Positions 48,505 through 57,255 of a stretch of 64,000 nt of DNA are shown piece by piece. A program made the translations under genes and the position numbers. Source of the stretch: Endozoicomonas arenosclerae. GTDB taxonomy: Bacteria; Pseudomonadota; Gammaproteobacteria; Pseudomonadales; Endozoicomonadaceae. Below the pieces are notes generated by a model. It did not search any database and was not told the origin of the DNA. It saw only the letters and a list, made by a program, of their open reading frames with translations. The DNA is taken from the NCBI RefSeq assembly GCF_001562015.1, contig NZ_LASA01000148.1, positions 37,662 through 101,661 on the forward strand, in the 5' to 3' direction. Numbering within the stretch: position 1 is the stretch's first letter; each line of letters opens with the position of its first letter.

Positions 48505-49215
48505 CTACTCTCTTTCACTGATAGAAAGTGCATCCAGAACTTTTGAGTGGAACTCCCTTCGATAGAGAATAACAACCACCATGACCGAGCTGAAAATGAA
48601 AAAGGCCGGATGGATAAACCAGGACAGGGTCGCCAGCGCAAAATAATACGCCCTCAACCCATAGTTAAAATGATTGGCCGCCAGCGTCATGATGTAACCC
48701 GCCTTGTCGGCAAATACCTTCTGCTCGGTCTTGTTACCACTGATATCCTGCATAAGCGGTGCACTGCCCATCAGCACGCAGGTGAAATTATAGAGTCGAA
48801 GGCTCCAGGTGAACTCGAAGAAGGTGTAAACAAAGATAATCAGCATCACCAATACCTTGAGCTCCCAGAGCTCTCGGGTATAGGAAGTGACAAAGGGCAT
48901 TGTCGAAAGCACTCCGACGGCTTCTTCAGAGGCCGCAATACCCGTGATCAAGCCAGCCATAACCAGAATACTGGTAGACGCAAAAAAACTGACCGAGGCC
49001 CTGAGGCTCGCGAGCAAACTGGCATCTGCAATCCGGTTGTCACGGCCCAGCAAACGATACATCCAGTCCCTGCGATAAAGCGCCAGGACGCTGGCCAGAC
49101 AAGGAGTGGCCTGGCCCTTTCGGTAGGCAAAGATGGTATATCCGACCCAGAGCACTATTAGAGACAAAAGTGCCAACCAGTCAAACCAGGAGGCTATCCC
49201 TGAGACATTGGTCAT
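48505..49215 (-). CDS. DUF599 membrane protein
   Basis: 236 residues, four to five membrane helices (about 12-30, 75-95, 120-140, 195-225). Segments YTIFAYRKGQATPCLAS and NHFNYGLRAYYFALATLSWF match DUF599, an uncharacterised family. AAGGAAGC ribosome site. Divergent from the small membrane protein at 49538. Confidence 0.85.
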   Translation of the reverse strand: MTNVSGIASWFDWLALLSLIVLWVGYTIFAYRKGQATPCLASVLALYRRDWMYRLLGRDNRIADASLLASLRASVSFFASTSILVMAGLITGIAASEEAVGVLSTMPFVTSYTRELWELKVLVMLIIFVYTFFEFTWSLRLYNFTCVLMGSAPLMQDISGNKTEQKVFADKAGYIMTLAANHFNYGLRAYYFALATLSWFIHPAFFIFSSVMVVVILYRREFHSKVLDALSISERE

Positions 49216-49537
49216 TGCTTCCTTCTCCCTATGTATTTGTTCTTACTGTTACATTTCAATGTATCGTTAAACCGGACTAAACGACAATCCGCAATGAACA
49301 TCGATGGCCATTTGGCAAAAATACAAAACCGTTATTCTGGTATTCAGATCAAAATCCCTGAAACTTATGTTAGAGTGCTTGAACTGCTTTGGCTCGATAC
49401 TCACCGGTTAACACCAGCATCAATATAGACTATTGTTTCAGTTTGCATCGACTGGAGCCTCCGGGTAGTACACCCTGCTTTTTAAATTCATGGCCATTTT
49501 CACAGTTGGCCGGGCTCCATCGACTATGGGAGAAAGG
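49216..49537. other. Divergent intergenic region, 322 bp
   Basis: No operator, RNA or credible ORF seen; a 65-codon open frame has no coding character. Confidence 0.4.
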
Positions 49538-49936
49538 ATGGCAAGTTCACATTTTATCATGGGTTGGGCAGTCTACCTGGCTGGAGCAACAGGCTGCCTG
49601 CTGGCTCTGATCCTTATCACAGGAAGATTGCCCGTCCGTTTAAAGCGTGCCCTGAGGCTCACAGCAGCTGCATTGCTGTATACCCCCTGGTGGCTGAGCC
49701 CGGGTTCTGACCTCCTGTCTCCCGCGCTTTTCACAATGGTTTTTGATGCTCTGACCAACGGTTTTGATGCCATGGCACGTGCAGGCCTGATTACCGTGAT
49801 CACGGCAGGAGCAGCCTGCCTGATTGCTATCATTCTGCCCGTCAAAACGACCCGGACTAAAGAAGAAAAGAGTGAGCAGAAAAAGCCCGCTTCAGAGGGT
49901 CGGAAGAAACCGAAAAGGCAGGAACCTAGCTGTTAA
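49538..49936 (+). CDS. Small membrane protein of unknown function
   Basis: 132 residues from the ATG at 49538 (GGGAG 5 bases upstream); an ATG at 49490 is a weaker option. Three hydrophobic segments (about 8-27, 35-50, 80-98) and a Lys/Glu/Pro-rich basic tail. Resembles small membrane proteins found near DUF599 in Pseudomonas; function unknown. Confidence 0.7.
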   Translation: MASSHFIMGWAVYLAGATGCLLALILITGRLPVRLKRALRLTAAALLYTPWWLSPGSDLLSPALFTMVFDALTNGFDAMARAGLITVITAGAACLIAIILPVKTTRTKEEKSEQKKPASEGRKKPKRQEPSC

Positions 49937-49976
49937 TGCAGTAAAGCGTTCATGCCAATACAAACTCCGCTCAACC

Positions 49977-50019
49977 TGAGCCTGTCGAAGGCTGCTGGTA
50001 ATGCACTTCGACAGGCTCA
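49977..50019. repeat. Dispersed palindromic element, GAGCCTGTCGAAG type, copy 1
   Basis: TGAGCCTGTCGAAG and CTTCGACAGGCTCA form a perfect 14-bp stem with a 15-base loop, then TTGCGAACGG. REP-like sequence seen in many bacterial genomes. Related copies at about 59431 and 63409. Confidence 0.75.
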
Positions 50020-50117
50020 TTGCGAACGGTCTGGGGTTTAGCGTATAGCTGCACGATAACCATAAACAGCCATGAGCCCATACAGCCAGGCTCAAACAAG
50101 AATAACGGACACTTGAG

Positions 50118-50894
50118 ATGTGTGAACTGCTGGGCATGAGTGCCAATACACCCACTGATATCTGCTTCAGCTTCAGTGGTCTGATGCAAAGGGGTGGCCG
50201 AACCGGCCCCCACAGTGATGGCTGGGGCATTGTTTTCTACGAAGGGGCCGGAGTCAGAGAATTCCGGGATCCTCACCCAAGTTGTGACTCTGAAATCGCA
50301 CGACTGGTCAGAAATTATCCGATCAAAAGTGATATTGTCATCAGTCATATTCGCCAGGCCAATGCAGGCCGGGTTTCACTGGAAAATACCCACCCTTTTA
50401 CCCGGGAATTCTGGGGACGCAACTGGACCTTTGCCCACAATGGCCAGTTAAAAGGGATCAAGAAAAAGCCTCTATGCTATTACCGTCCAGTGGGCACCAC
50501 CGACAGTGAATATGCTTTTTGCTGGATAATGTGCAAGCTCAGAGAGCGCTTCCCAAAGCCCCCTGCACGTCCTGCTACCTTGCATCGCTTTATCCATAAG
50601 CTGGCTTTGGAATTGCGTGAGCTGGGAGTCTTTAATATGTTATTGACGGACTCCAAGCATCTCTACTGTTTCTGCTCAACCAAGTTAAGCTGGATTACCC
50701 GAAAAGCACCTTTTGAAAAAGCAACTCTCAAGGATGACTCTGTCAGTGTTGATTTCCAGGAAGTCACCACAGAAAATGACATTGTCACGGTTGTAGCCAC
50801 AGAACCTCTGACGACCAATGAATCCTGGAATATTATGAATTCCGGCGAATTAATTGTGTTCCGCGAAGGTCAGGTTGATTTTCACGAAGAGTGA
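50118..50894 (+). CDS. Class II glutamine amidotransferase, YafJ-like
   Basis: 258 residues. N-terminal nucleophile Cys2 (MCELLGM), then [10 protein letters not shown] and FAHNGQLKG, the Ntn-hydrolase glutaminase signature. No synthetase domain, so it is a stand-alone glutaminase-like protein such as YafJ; the acceptor, if any, is unknown. Second half includes [10 protein letters not shown] and RLARNYP-like segments of the family. Cytosolic. Confidence 0.92.
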   Translation: MCELLGMSANTPTDICFSFSGLMQRGGRTGPHSDGWGIVFYEGAGVREFRDPHPSCDSEIARLVRNYPIKSDIVISHIRQANAGRVSLENTHPFTREFWGRNWTFAHNGQLKGIKKKPLCYYRPVGTTDSEYAFCWIMCKLRERFPKPPARPATLHRFIHKLALELRELGVFNMLLTDSKHLYCFCSTKLSWITRKAPFEKATLKDDSVSVDFQEVTTENDIVTVVATEPLTTNESWNIMNSGELIVFREGQVDFHEE

Positions 50895-51070
50895 ATAATT
50901 AATCGGGATGATAATTAAAGACTGACTATTTAATAGAACTTTCAGCAACTTTATTAATCATCCCTTTCACTTTTCGGTTCCTGGAAAGTGTTCTTGATCA
51001 ATACATGAATTGTTATTAATAGCCTTCTTGTCTATATCGAGTGTCTTGCTTCTTAATCAAAGACCCCGAC

Positions 51071-52390
51071 ATGGCCCGTTTTCGCAACCTTCTGCTGCGC
51101 ACTCTTTTCTTTGCCTCGCTATTTGTTAGCTATCAGGAATGTGCACACTCCATCTCAGTTTCAACGCTTGAACATTATGAATTTATTGAAGAAGTGGAAC
51201 TGTCTGCTGAAAGAAACTGGGGTTATTTCATGTATGCCGTTGCCAATCTTGGCACCAAAATTTCAGCCAAAGACGAAGGTTGTCTGGACTACCCAATGGT
51301 CAGCGGAACCATAAATGATGGGTTGAAACAGCTCTGTGAGCAGTGCAAGGATGGCCAGGCTCAATGTCAAAAGTTCAGAGCCATGAAAGATCTTGGTTAC
51401 GCCTTTTCAAAAATGAATGAGAGTTATTACAGCAGCACCAAAGCCTCTTTGTACAGCAGCATGAAGATAGTGACTCTACCCTTCACAACCGTCACTTTTA
51501 TTCTGGCTAGAAAAGGCCTGAAGCCTATCTGGAGCATATATTCCCCCAAGCTGACTGAAATGGTTGTAGTAAAAAAACTGGGGAAATTAAAAGCCAAAAT
51601 TATTCCCAAAGGCGCAATCAAAAGAATTCAAAAGTATGCAGCTAAACGCCTGAGTCGAAGATCCACTAGAAAGACAGAACAGAAGGTCCTTTATTACGCA
51701 CCTCAACTTTCTTATCTGACGGCACTGGCAAAATGGGCAGGTATTGGAATAGCTGTCTATATGGGTACAAGAGTCATTACCGACATTGCTTTGGCAGATC
51801 GTGGTGCTTTTTACTTTTATATCAATCGCTATTCACTGGGCGATAATCAGGCCTTCAATAACTGGTACTCCTGGATTGCCAGCTATGCTTACACGTTCGA
51901 CAACGATACATCCTGGTTGTTTGACGCCCCTCAAATGACCGCCAAAGACTATTTTGAAGTCCCCCTGGATATGGATCTCTACTATGCTCTCCTGAGCCAT
52001 TGGGCACACAAACTGAAACCCGAGATAAAATCTGAACCTATCGAATACACAGGCTACCCTGCGGATCAATTCAATACCGTGTATGCCTGGCATCGGGAAC
52101 TGGTGATGGATCAGGACAAGAAAAACCTCCTGAACAGAATTACAGAGAACCTGAAGACAGCCCTGTCCAGAATACCTTGCCAACGTCTGAGCCTGTTTAC
52201 ACCCAGATCCGGCTACTTCCCATCCCTGTATCTGACAGCCTGCGTAGCCAAGAATCGCAAAGACTTGGTATACCGTCTGGATGACCTGCCGCAGTGGTAT
52301 CAACTCCCTCTGAAGGAATTCAGCCGTTTACTGGCTCGACTGAGTGCAGCCACTGGCAGCAGCACAATGGCCTTTTACAAAAGACAATGA
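51071..52390 (+). CDS. Secreted or membrane protein of unknown function
   Basis: 439 residues from the ATG at 51071; the longer GTG reading is disfavoured because the signal sequence RNLLLRTLFFASLFVSYQECAHS then starts at the N terminus. Two further hydrophobic stretches (about 135-155, 215-240), and several Cys residues (CLDYP; CEQCKDGQAQC) that could form disulfides. Tyr/Trp-rich central part. No known domain. Lineage-specific look; it may sit in the inner membrane with a large periplasmic domain. Confidence 0.65.
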   Translation: MARFRNLLLRTLFFASLFVSYQECAHSISVSTLEHYEFIEEVELSAERNWGYFMYAVANLGTKISAKDEGCLDYPMVSGTINDGLKQLCEQCKDGQAQCQKFRAMKDLGYAFSKMNESYYSSTKASLYSSMKIVTLPFTTVTFILARKGLKPIWSIYSPKLTEMVVVKKLGKLKAKIIPKGAIKRIQKYAAKRLSRRSTRKTEQKVLYYAPQLSYLTALAKWAGIGIAVYMGTRVITDIALADRGAFYFYINRYSLGDNQAFNNWYSWIASYAYTFDNDTSWLFDAPQMTAKDYFEVPLDMDLYYALLSHWAHKLKPEIKSEPIEYTGYPADQFNTVYAWHRELVMDQDKKNLLNRITENLKTALSRIPCQRLSLFTPRSGYFPSLYLTACVAKNRKDLVYRLDDLPQWYQLPLKEFSRLLARLSAATGSSTMAFYKRQ

Positions 52391-52429
52391 GTGGATCAAT
52401 AACGGTTGAGCGCTCTCTGGCCAAACGGT

Positions 52430-53485
52430 TTACATTTCAATGTCTCGCCATTGAATTTCTTCGGTACGAATACGCTGGGCAGACATGTAATAAACCAGTT
52501 GCCCTCCTTTCACCAGACGATCACCCTCCGGGTTAAGTACCAGATCATCCCCGGTCACCGTCTCGGCAACCCCCAGGGCAATGGCTTCATGGCGATTTTT
52601 CAGAAACTCCAGTAAACGGCTGAAGGTTACCCCGGTGAAATTCTCAGGCACCCTGACACTGTATTGAGTGGGACCAATCAAGGTGGAAAGCAGTTGCCCC
52701 TGAACCCTTGAGGAACCAGGATCCTGAGCGGATCGAACCAATAATTCCATGGAAATACTGGTGTGACACTCCACTTCAGGGCAATGGGACTTGAGCAATT
52801 TAACCATGTGCTCCTGTTCAAACCAGGCCACGATATGAGCTGTTTCTGACAAAGCAGCAACGGTAAGGCAGCTGGTTAAGGTCTTATCATCCGTGGACCG
52901 GTAAATGATAACCCGATCAGCACTCTCGACACCGGCACGCCTGAGTAACTCGTCGTCACTCAGACTTTCACCCTGAATAAAAAGCACCTGGTCAGGCAGT
53001 GGATTATCCATCTCTTCCGTTGCACAAAGTACAACCTTTCTGTCTTCCCGGCGGGTGTCACCAAAGATCAGTCGCACCATTCTGGGTGTCCGCTCGGGAT
53101 GCCAGCCCAGGATCACGATATGCCCTGACAGTGCTGAATAATCGCCCTTTCCCTTCATATTCTTTCTCCATAACTCGACAAAAAATGAGGACAGTTTGCC
53201 GAGAATACCGGCAAATACCACCACACCACCGGGCATAACCAACAGGGAAGCCGTCAACCTGCCGCCTGAAGTTTGCGGGCTGAAGTCGCCATACCCCACC
53301 GTTGTGGCCGTGGTCACAAAATAATAAAACCAGGTTTCCGGTGTAATCAGGGCAGATTCACCGGCAAGAAACATTAACAACCAGCTGCCAAAAAACAACA
53401 GCATGAATAGAACCAGCAAAGCCAGCCAGCTTAATTTCAACAGATGCTGATTAATAAAATGCAGGGTTGTTTTTAACAGTCCCAA
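52430..53485 (-). CDS. Potassium channel with TrkA-N (RCK) domain
   Basis: 351 residues from a TTG at 53485 that has GGAGGA 6 bases upstream; the GTG at 53551 lacks a ribosome site. Two membrane helices flank the selectivity filter TTVGYGD (about residue 62-68), followed by an RCK domain with a Rossmann-like start HIVILGWHP and a C-terminal TrkA-C-like portion. Two-helix K+ channel, inner membrane, gated by cytosolic ligand. Confidence 0.9.
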   Translation of the reverse strand: MGLLKTTLHFINQHLLKLSWLALLVLFMLLFFGSWLLMFLAGESALITPETWFYYFVTTATTVGYGDFSPQTSGGRLTASLLVMPGGVVVFAGILGKLSSFFVELWRKNMKGKGDYSALSGHIVILGWHPERTPRMVRLIFGDTRREDRKVVLCATEEMDNPLPDQVLFIQGESLSDDELLRRAGVESADRVIIYRSTDDKTLTSCLTVAALSETAHIVAWFEQEHMVKLLKSHCPEVECHTSISMELLVRSAQDPGSSRVQGQLLSTLIGPTQYSVRVPENFTGVTFSRLLEFLKNRHEAIALGVAETVTGDDLVLNPEGDRLVKGGQLVYYMSAQRIRTEEIQWRDIEM

Positions 53486-53855
53486 TGCTTGTCCTCCATG
53501 AAACTCATCACTACCTGACGCTTTTTTGAGCAAAAAACCTTCTCTTATCACTCAGACTGATAAGAGTCATTTCTTAATAAAGAAAGACCTTAACTCATTG
53601 ACCGAAGAGTATGCCGGAAGAAAACAAAAACAGCCATGGAGAAAAAGAATGAACCAGAATCAGATTCAACAATTCTTGCTGGGATATTGATATGAAACAG
53701 AGCTATGAACCACATTAATTAGATAGAAAGGCGCTAAAAACCATCTTTTAAGTCATCTACGAATAATTCTTTAGAATAACCCGATTAAATTCAACACAGC
53801 CTCGATGGATTGACTAATCTTGCGTCTTACCCAAATGTAAAAAGAGCGAAAAATT
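53486..53855. other. Divergent intergenic region, 370 bp
   Basis: AT-rich. Contains promoters for both flanking genes; no RNA gene or palindrome recognised. Confidence 0.4.
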
Positions 53856-55622
53856 ATGAAACTGCCACCGTCTTTATTCAATGGCCGGGGTGGCGAGAGA
53901 TGGAACTCTTCTTTATGCATACACCCGTGCAGACAATGGAAAGCACTCACGGTTATTTTATCTTGCCTGATGTCCATCATGGCTTCTGAGGCTTATTCTG
54001 CCATTAGTATCGATCCGAGTCAGATTGATTTTGGCATGGTGCCTGTGGGTGCGACTGAGAAAAAAACCATCAACATATGCAATCCGAAGACAGATCCGAA
54101 TCAAACGATTCTCCTCTTTAAAACTCCGGAAGGCTTCAGGGTTGAAGGTACAACCCCCATGCTGCTTCATCCTGGCCAATGCCAGAAATATACGCTGGAA
54201 TTCACCCCCAAACTGACGGATACCGGCCTCACACGTTACGGAATTCTGCTCAATGACGACAAGCATGTTGAAATGGCCGAATACTTGTCTCGCCTGGTTG
54301 CGAGGGTAGAACAAAAAGACACTGACAAGCCTGAGAAGGATGAGCTGCTGGGCCGGCTCAGTGGGATATCCCTGGACCCTGCAGAATGGGTTCACAGGAT
54401 TCCCGCTATCTATAATCAGCCGACCTATCGATACCAGGGTCTGATTGAGGATCAAAGTAACGGTTATAAAATGATCGAATCACAATATGGAACGCTGTCC
54501 AATTACCTGCTTGAGGATAATGAATCGGTATTTACTTTATCCAGTGACTATCCCGAAAGTCTTGTCAGTCAGTTCCAATGGTCTGCAACGAAAAACTCAT
54601 GGCTCAGACTGGCCGAACAGTTCTCAGCACCCGAGAATAGCTGCGGGCTTGCCCTGCACCCTGCCCATCGCTGGTTGATTACCGGCTCAAGGTTAGATTC
54701 TACCCTTACGGCCCATGACACCAGAGGAATTGAACCCAAACCTGTCAAAGCCTCCGGACTGGCCGACAGCTTTGCACAGTTTTGCAATCTGTTGTTTGAT
54801 GCCACCGGCAATACCTTGTTCAGTCTTGCATTCACCAGCCAGTATGAGGGCAAGAAAACGAAACTGATAGCCATGCGGTTTAACTCTTCAACCGGTATGC
54901 TGGAAGATCCTACCTATGAGCAGCTAGGGTCAGATACCAGTGTCAGTACGCTTTCAACCCTGCACGCTATGTCTATGGATGATCAGAACAGGCTTGCCGT
55001 TCATCACATGCGCTCAGGCAGCAAGCTGGCCAGACGCTATCAATACTCCCCGGAACAACATCGCCTGGAACTTAAGGAAGACATCACCTTTGATGAGGAT
55101 GAGCCTGCGCTCAGAACCATTGATCAGTCCAGGAATGGTCATTACCTGTTGATGAACAGCGAGAAAGCGGGCGAATTCAAAGTCAAACACCGTGTCGAAA
55201 ATCAATGGCAAACACTGCTTATCGAACAGTGGCAACCCTTCACCGACACCTTGAACGAAGAAGAATTCACCCCAGTGGATGGCCGCTTTGCTCATTTGAG
55301 TGATGACTTTGTCATTACCACTCGAGAGAATAACAGTTTAAGACTCTACTCCGAATCATCAAAAGACAGTCGAAGATGGCGATGCCAGCAGGCGTTCTTT
55401 GAGGAAGAAGGGCTCCCCATGAATACCTCACCAAGAAAAGTCATGTTCAGCAAAGACGACCGATGGATAACCGTGATGACTGAAAAAGCGATCCTTTTTT
55501 TCCAGAGAATGGATTGCGAAACCGTTAGACAGCAATTCCACTGGCCACACAGCAAGCCGGAATGGTGGGAAAATTATGAGCAAAAAGTCTGTACTGTTTC
55601 TGAGGAGATGACCACCCCCTGA
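53856..55622 (+). CDS. Secreted protein with ASH/MSP-like Ig domain and propeller-like C terminus
   Basis: 588 residues. Basic start, then a hydrophobic signal (KALTVILSCLMSIMASEAYS, about 29-48). Residues 50-150 look like a bacterial Ig-fold of the ASH/HYDIN or major sperm protein type: ISIDPSQIDFGMVPVGATEKKTINICN, a later FRVEGTTPMLLHPGQCQKYTLEF and YGILLND. From about 210 the sequence has repeated beta-rich blocks with Asp-Asp-Arg/Lys turns, suggesting a propeller, but no clear WD repeat. Probably exported. Family unknown. Confidence 0.65.
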   Translation: MKLPPSLFNGRGGERWNSSLCIHPCRQWKALTVILSCLMSIMASEAYSAISIDPSQIDFGMVPVGATEKKTINICNPKTDPNQTILLFKTPEGFRVEGTTPMLLHPGQCQKYTLEFTPKLTDTGLTRYGILLNDDKHVEMAEYLSRLVARVEQKDTDKPEKDELLGRLSGISLDPAEWVHRIPAIYNQPTYRYQGLIEDQSNGYKMIESQYGTLSNYLLEDNESVFTLSSDYPESLVSQFQWSATKNSWLRLAEQFSAPENSCGLALHPAHRWLITGSRLDSTLTAHDTRGIEPKPVKASGLADSFAQFCNLLFDATGNTLFSLAFTSQYEGKKTKLIAMRFNSSTGMLEDPTYEQLGSDTSVSTLSTLHAMSMDDQNRLAVHHMRSGSKLARRYQYSPEQHRLELKEDITFDEDEPALRTIDQSRNGHYLLMNSEKAGEFKVKHRVENQWQTLLIEQWQPFTDTLNEEEFTPVDGRFAHLSDDFVITTRENNSLRLYSESSKDSRRWRCQQAFFEEEGLPMNTSPRKVMFSKDDRWITVMTEKAILFFQRMDCETVRQQFHWPHSKPEWWENYEQKVCTVSEEMTTP

Positions 55623-55638
55623 TACAACAGAGGGGTGG
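55612..55638. terminator. Hairpin between convergent genes
   Basis: CCACCCC and GGGGTGG form a 7-bp GC stem over the stop codon of the preceding gene. No T tract; weak support. Confidence 0.4.
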
Positions 55639-55650
55639 CACCATAAATAA

Positions 55651-56100
55651 TCAGTTGTGCTTGTCAATCAGGAGCGTCATGCCCTCGGAACCGGTGATAA
55701 TCACAGAACAGCCCTTCTCCAGTTGGCCCGATGCCCTGACAGACCACAGGGTATCGCCAATCTGGATCTTGCCCTGACCGCCCGGAAGATCATTTTCCAG
55801 CACCACTACACGACCAATCAGCTGTGCCGCCCGCTGGTTCAGTTGAGGGTAATCACTTTTCTCATTCACTTTCCGGAAAAACTTCCAGTAAGCCACGGTA
55901 AAGATCAAGCTACCCACTGCAAACCAGACCAATTGCCAGGCCCAGCCAGTATCAGGCAACAGCCACAACACTGCCGCCAACAAAAACGCGGCAGCGGCAC
56001 TGCCCAGCAAAAAACCTCCCGCCCCCAGGGCTTCGAGCCCGAGGCAGATAAAGGCGATAATCAGCCAGTGCCAGGGTTGAAGAGAATTCAGAAAGTCCAT
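55651..56100 (-). CDS. NfeD-like membrane protein
   Basis: 149 residues. Membrane helices at about 12-30, 32-50 and 52-75, then a small OB-fold (VVLENDLPGGQGKIQIGDTLWSVRA), the short NfeD form that partners with SPFH proteins. Encoded 17 bp after qmcA. Confidence 0.93.
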   Translation of the reverse strand: MDFLNSLQPWHWLIIAFICLGLEALGAGGFLLGSAAAAFLLAAVLWLLPDTGWAWQLVWFAVGSLIFTVAYWKFFRKVNEKSDYPQLNQRAAQLIGRVVVLENDLPGGQGKIQIGDTLWSVRASGQLEKGCSVIITGSEGMTLLIDKHN

Positions 56101-56117
56101 ATTTCACCTGCATCCAT

Positions 56118-57032
56118 TCAGGAAGGTTGTTTCAAGTCTTCAACGAGCTCTTTAATGCCCGCCAGAGAACCAATGACACTGCCCGCTTCCAACGGCATCA
56201 TGATGGTTTTGCTGTTTTCAGCCGACGCTACCGATTGCAGAGCTTCAACGTATTTCTGGGCGATAAAATAATTAATGGCCCTTGGATCACCGGTAGCAAT
56301 GGCCTGAGAAACCACTTCCGTCGCCCTGGCTTCTGCCTCCGCCAGTCTTTCACGGGCTTCTGCTTCCCGTTTTGCCGCTTCCAGTTCACCTTCGGCTTTC
56401 AGAATCTGGGCCTGCTTCTCACCTTCGGCAACCTTGATGGCGGCTTCACGGCTGCCTTCTGCTTCAAGAATCTGTGCACGCTTCTCCCGCTCGGCTTTCA
56501 TCTGTCGAGCCATGGACTCCACCAGGTCGGCCGGTGGCGCAATATCCCTGATCTCTATCCGGGTCACTTTGACACCCCAGGGATTGGTGGCTTCGTCCAC
56601 CTTGGCCAGCAGCATACTGTTGATACGATCCCGGTTTGATAACATTTCATCCAGTTCCATGGAACCCAGTACAGCACGGATATTGGTCATCACCAGATTC
56701 TGCATGGCACGGTAAAGTTCATTCACTTCATAGGAGGCGCGAACAGCGTCCTGCACCTGATAGAAACAAACGGCATCCGTCGTTACCTGAGCGTTGTCGG
56801 AAGAAATAATTTCCTGAGGAGGAATATCAAGTACCTGCTCCATCATATTGATTTTCTTACCAACACCATCAACAACAGGCACAATAACGTGCAACCCTGG
56901 TGCCAGCGTACGGGTGTATTTTCCAAAACGTTCTACGGTGTAATGAAAGCCCTGGGGTACCATTCTGACACCGGTCCCTATCAAAACGGCAATCAGAACC
57001 ACTAATGCAATTGCTGTAATCTCAAAACCCAC
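56118..57032 (-). CDS. qmcA: SPFH/Band 7 (stomatin-like) protein QmcA
   Basis: 304 residues, GTG start supported by GGAG 7 bases upstream. One N-terminal membrane helix (5-22), Band 7 domain ([50 protein letters not shown]), then a long Ala/Glu-rich coiled coil. Functions in membrane microdomains and protease or quality control with NfeD. Confidence 0.95.
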   Translation of the reverse strand: MGFEITAIALVVLIAVLIGTGVRMVPQGFHYTVERFGKYTRTLAPGLHVIVPVVDGVGKKINMMEQVLDIPPQEIISSDNAQVTTDAVCFYQVQDAVRASYEVNELYRAMQNLVMTNIRAVLGSMELDEMLSNRDRINSMLLAKVDEATNPWGVKVTRIEIRDIAPPADLVESMARQMKAEREKRAQILEAEGSREAAIKVAEGEKQAQILKAEGELEAAKREAEARERLAEAEARATEVVSQAIATGDPRAINYFIAQKYVEALQSVASAENSKTIMMPLEAGSVIGSLAGIKELVEDLKQPS

Positions 57033-57255
57033 TGAGTCACTCCTTCGCCCGATAAAAAGGTTTAAATCCGCAGACAGCCCTGAGCTATAAGGCCAGCTGA
57101 GGAAACTATGAGACGACCTGCAAAAGCATTGCAGGCATTTTCAAAACCAACAGTCTGACAGAAAAAAACAGGGTTGTCCTGAAAGACGCCCTGAGCCATA
57201 AAGTATGACCACCAGAGGCAGATAGCAGTTAGAGAACTTTACATGGGCAACTGCC

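Noticed and set aside
49231..49428. 65-codon open frame in the divergent gap
   Set aside because: No ribosome site, no similarity, low coding character.
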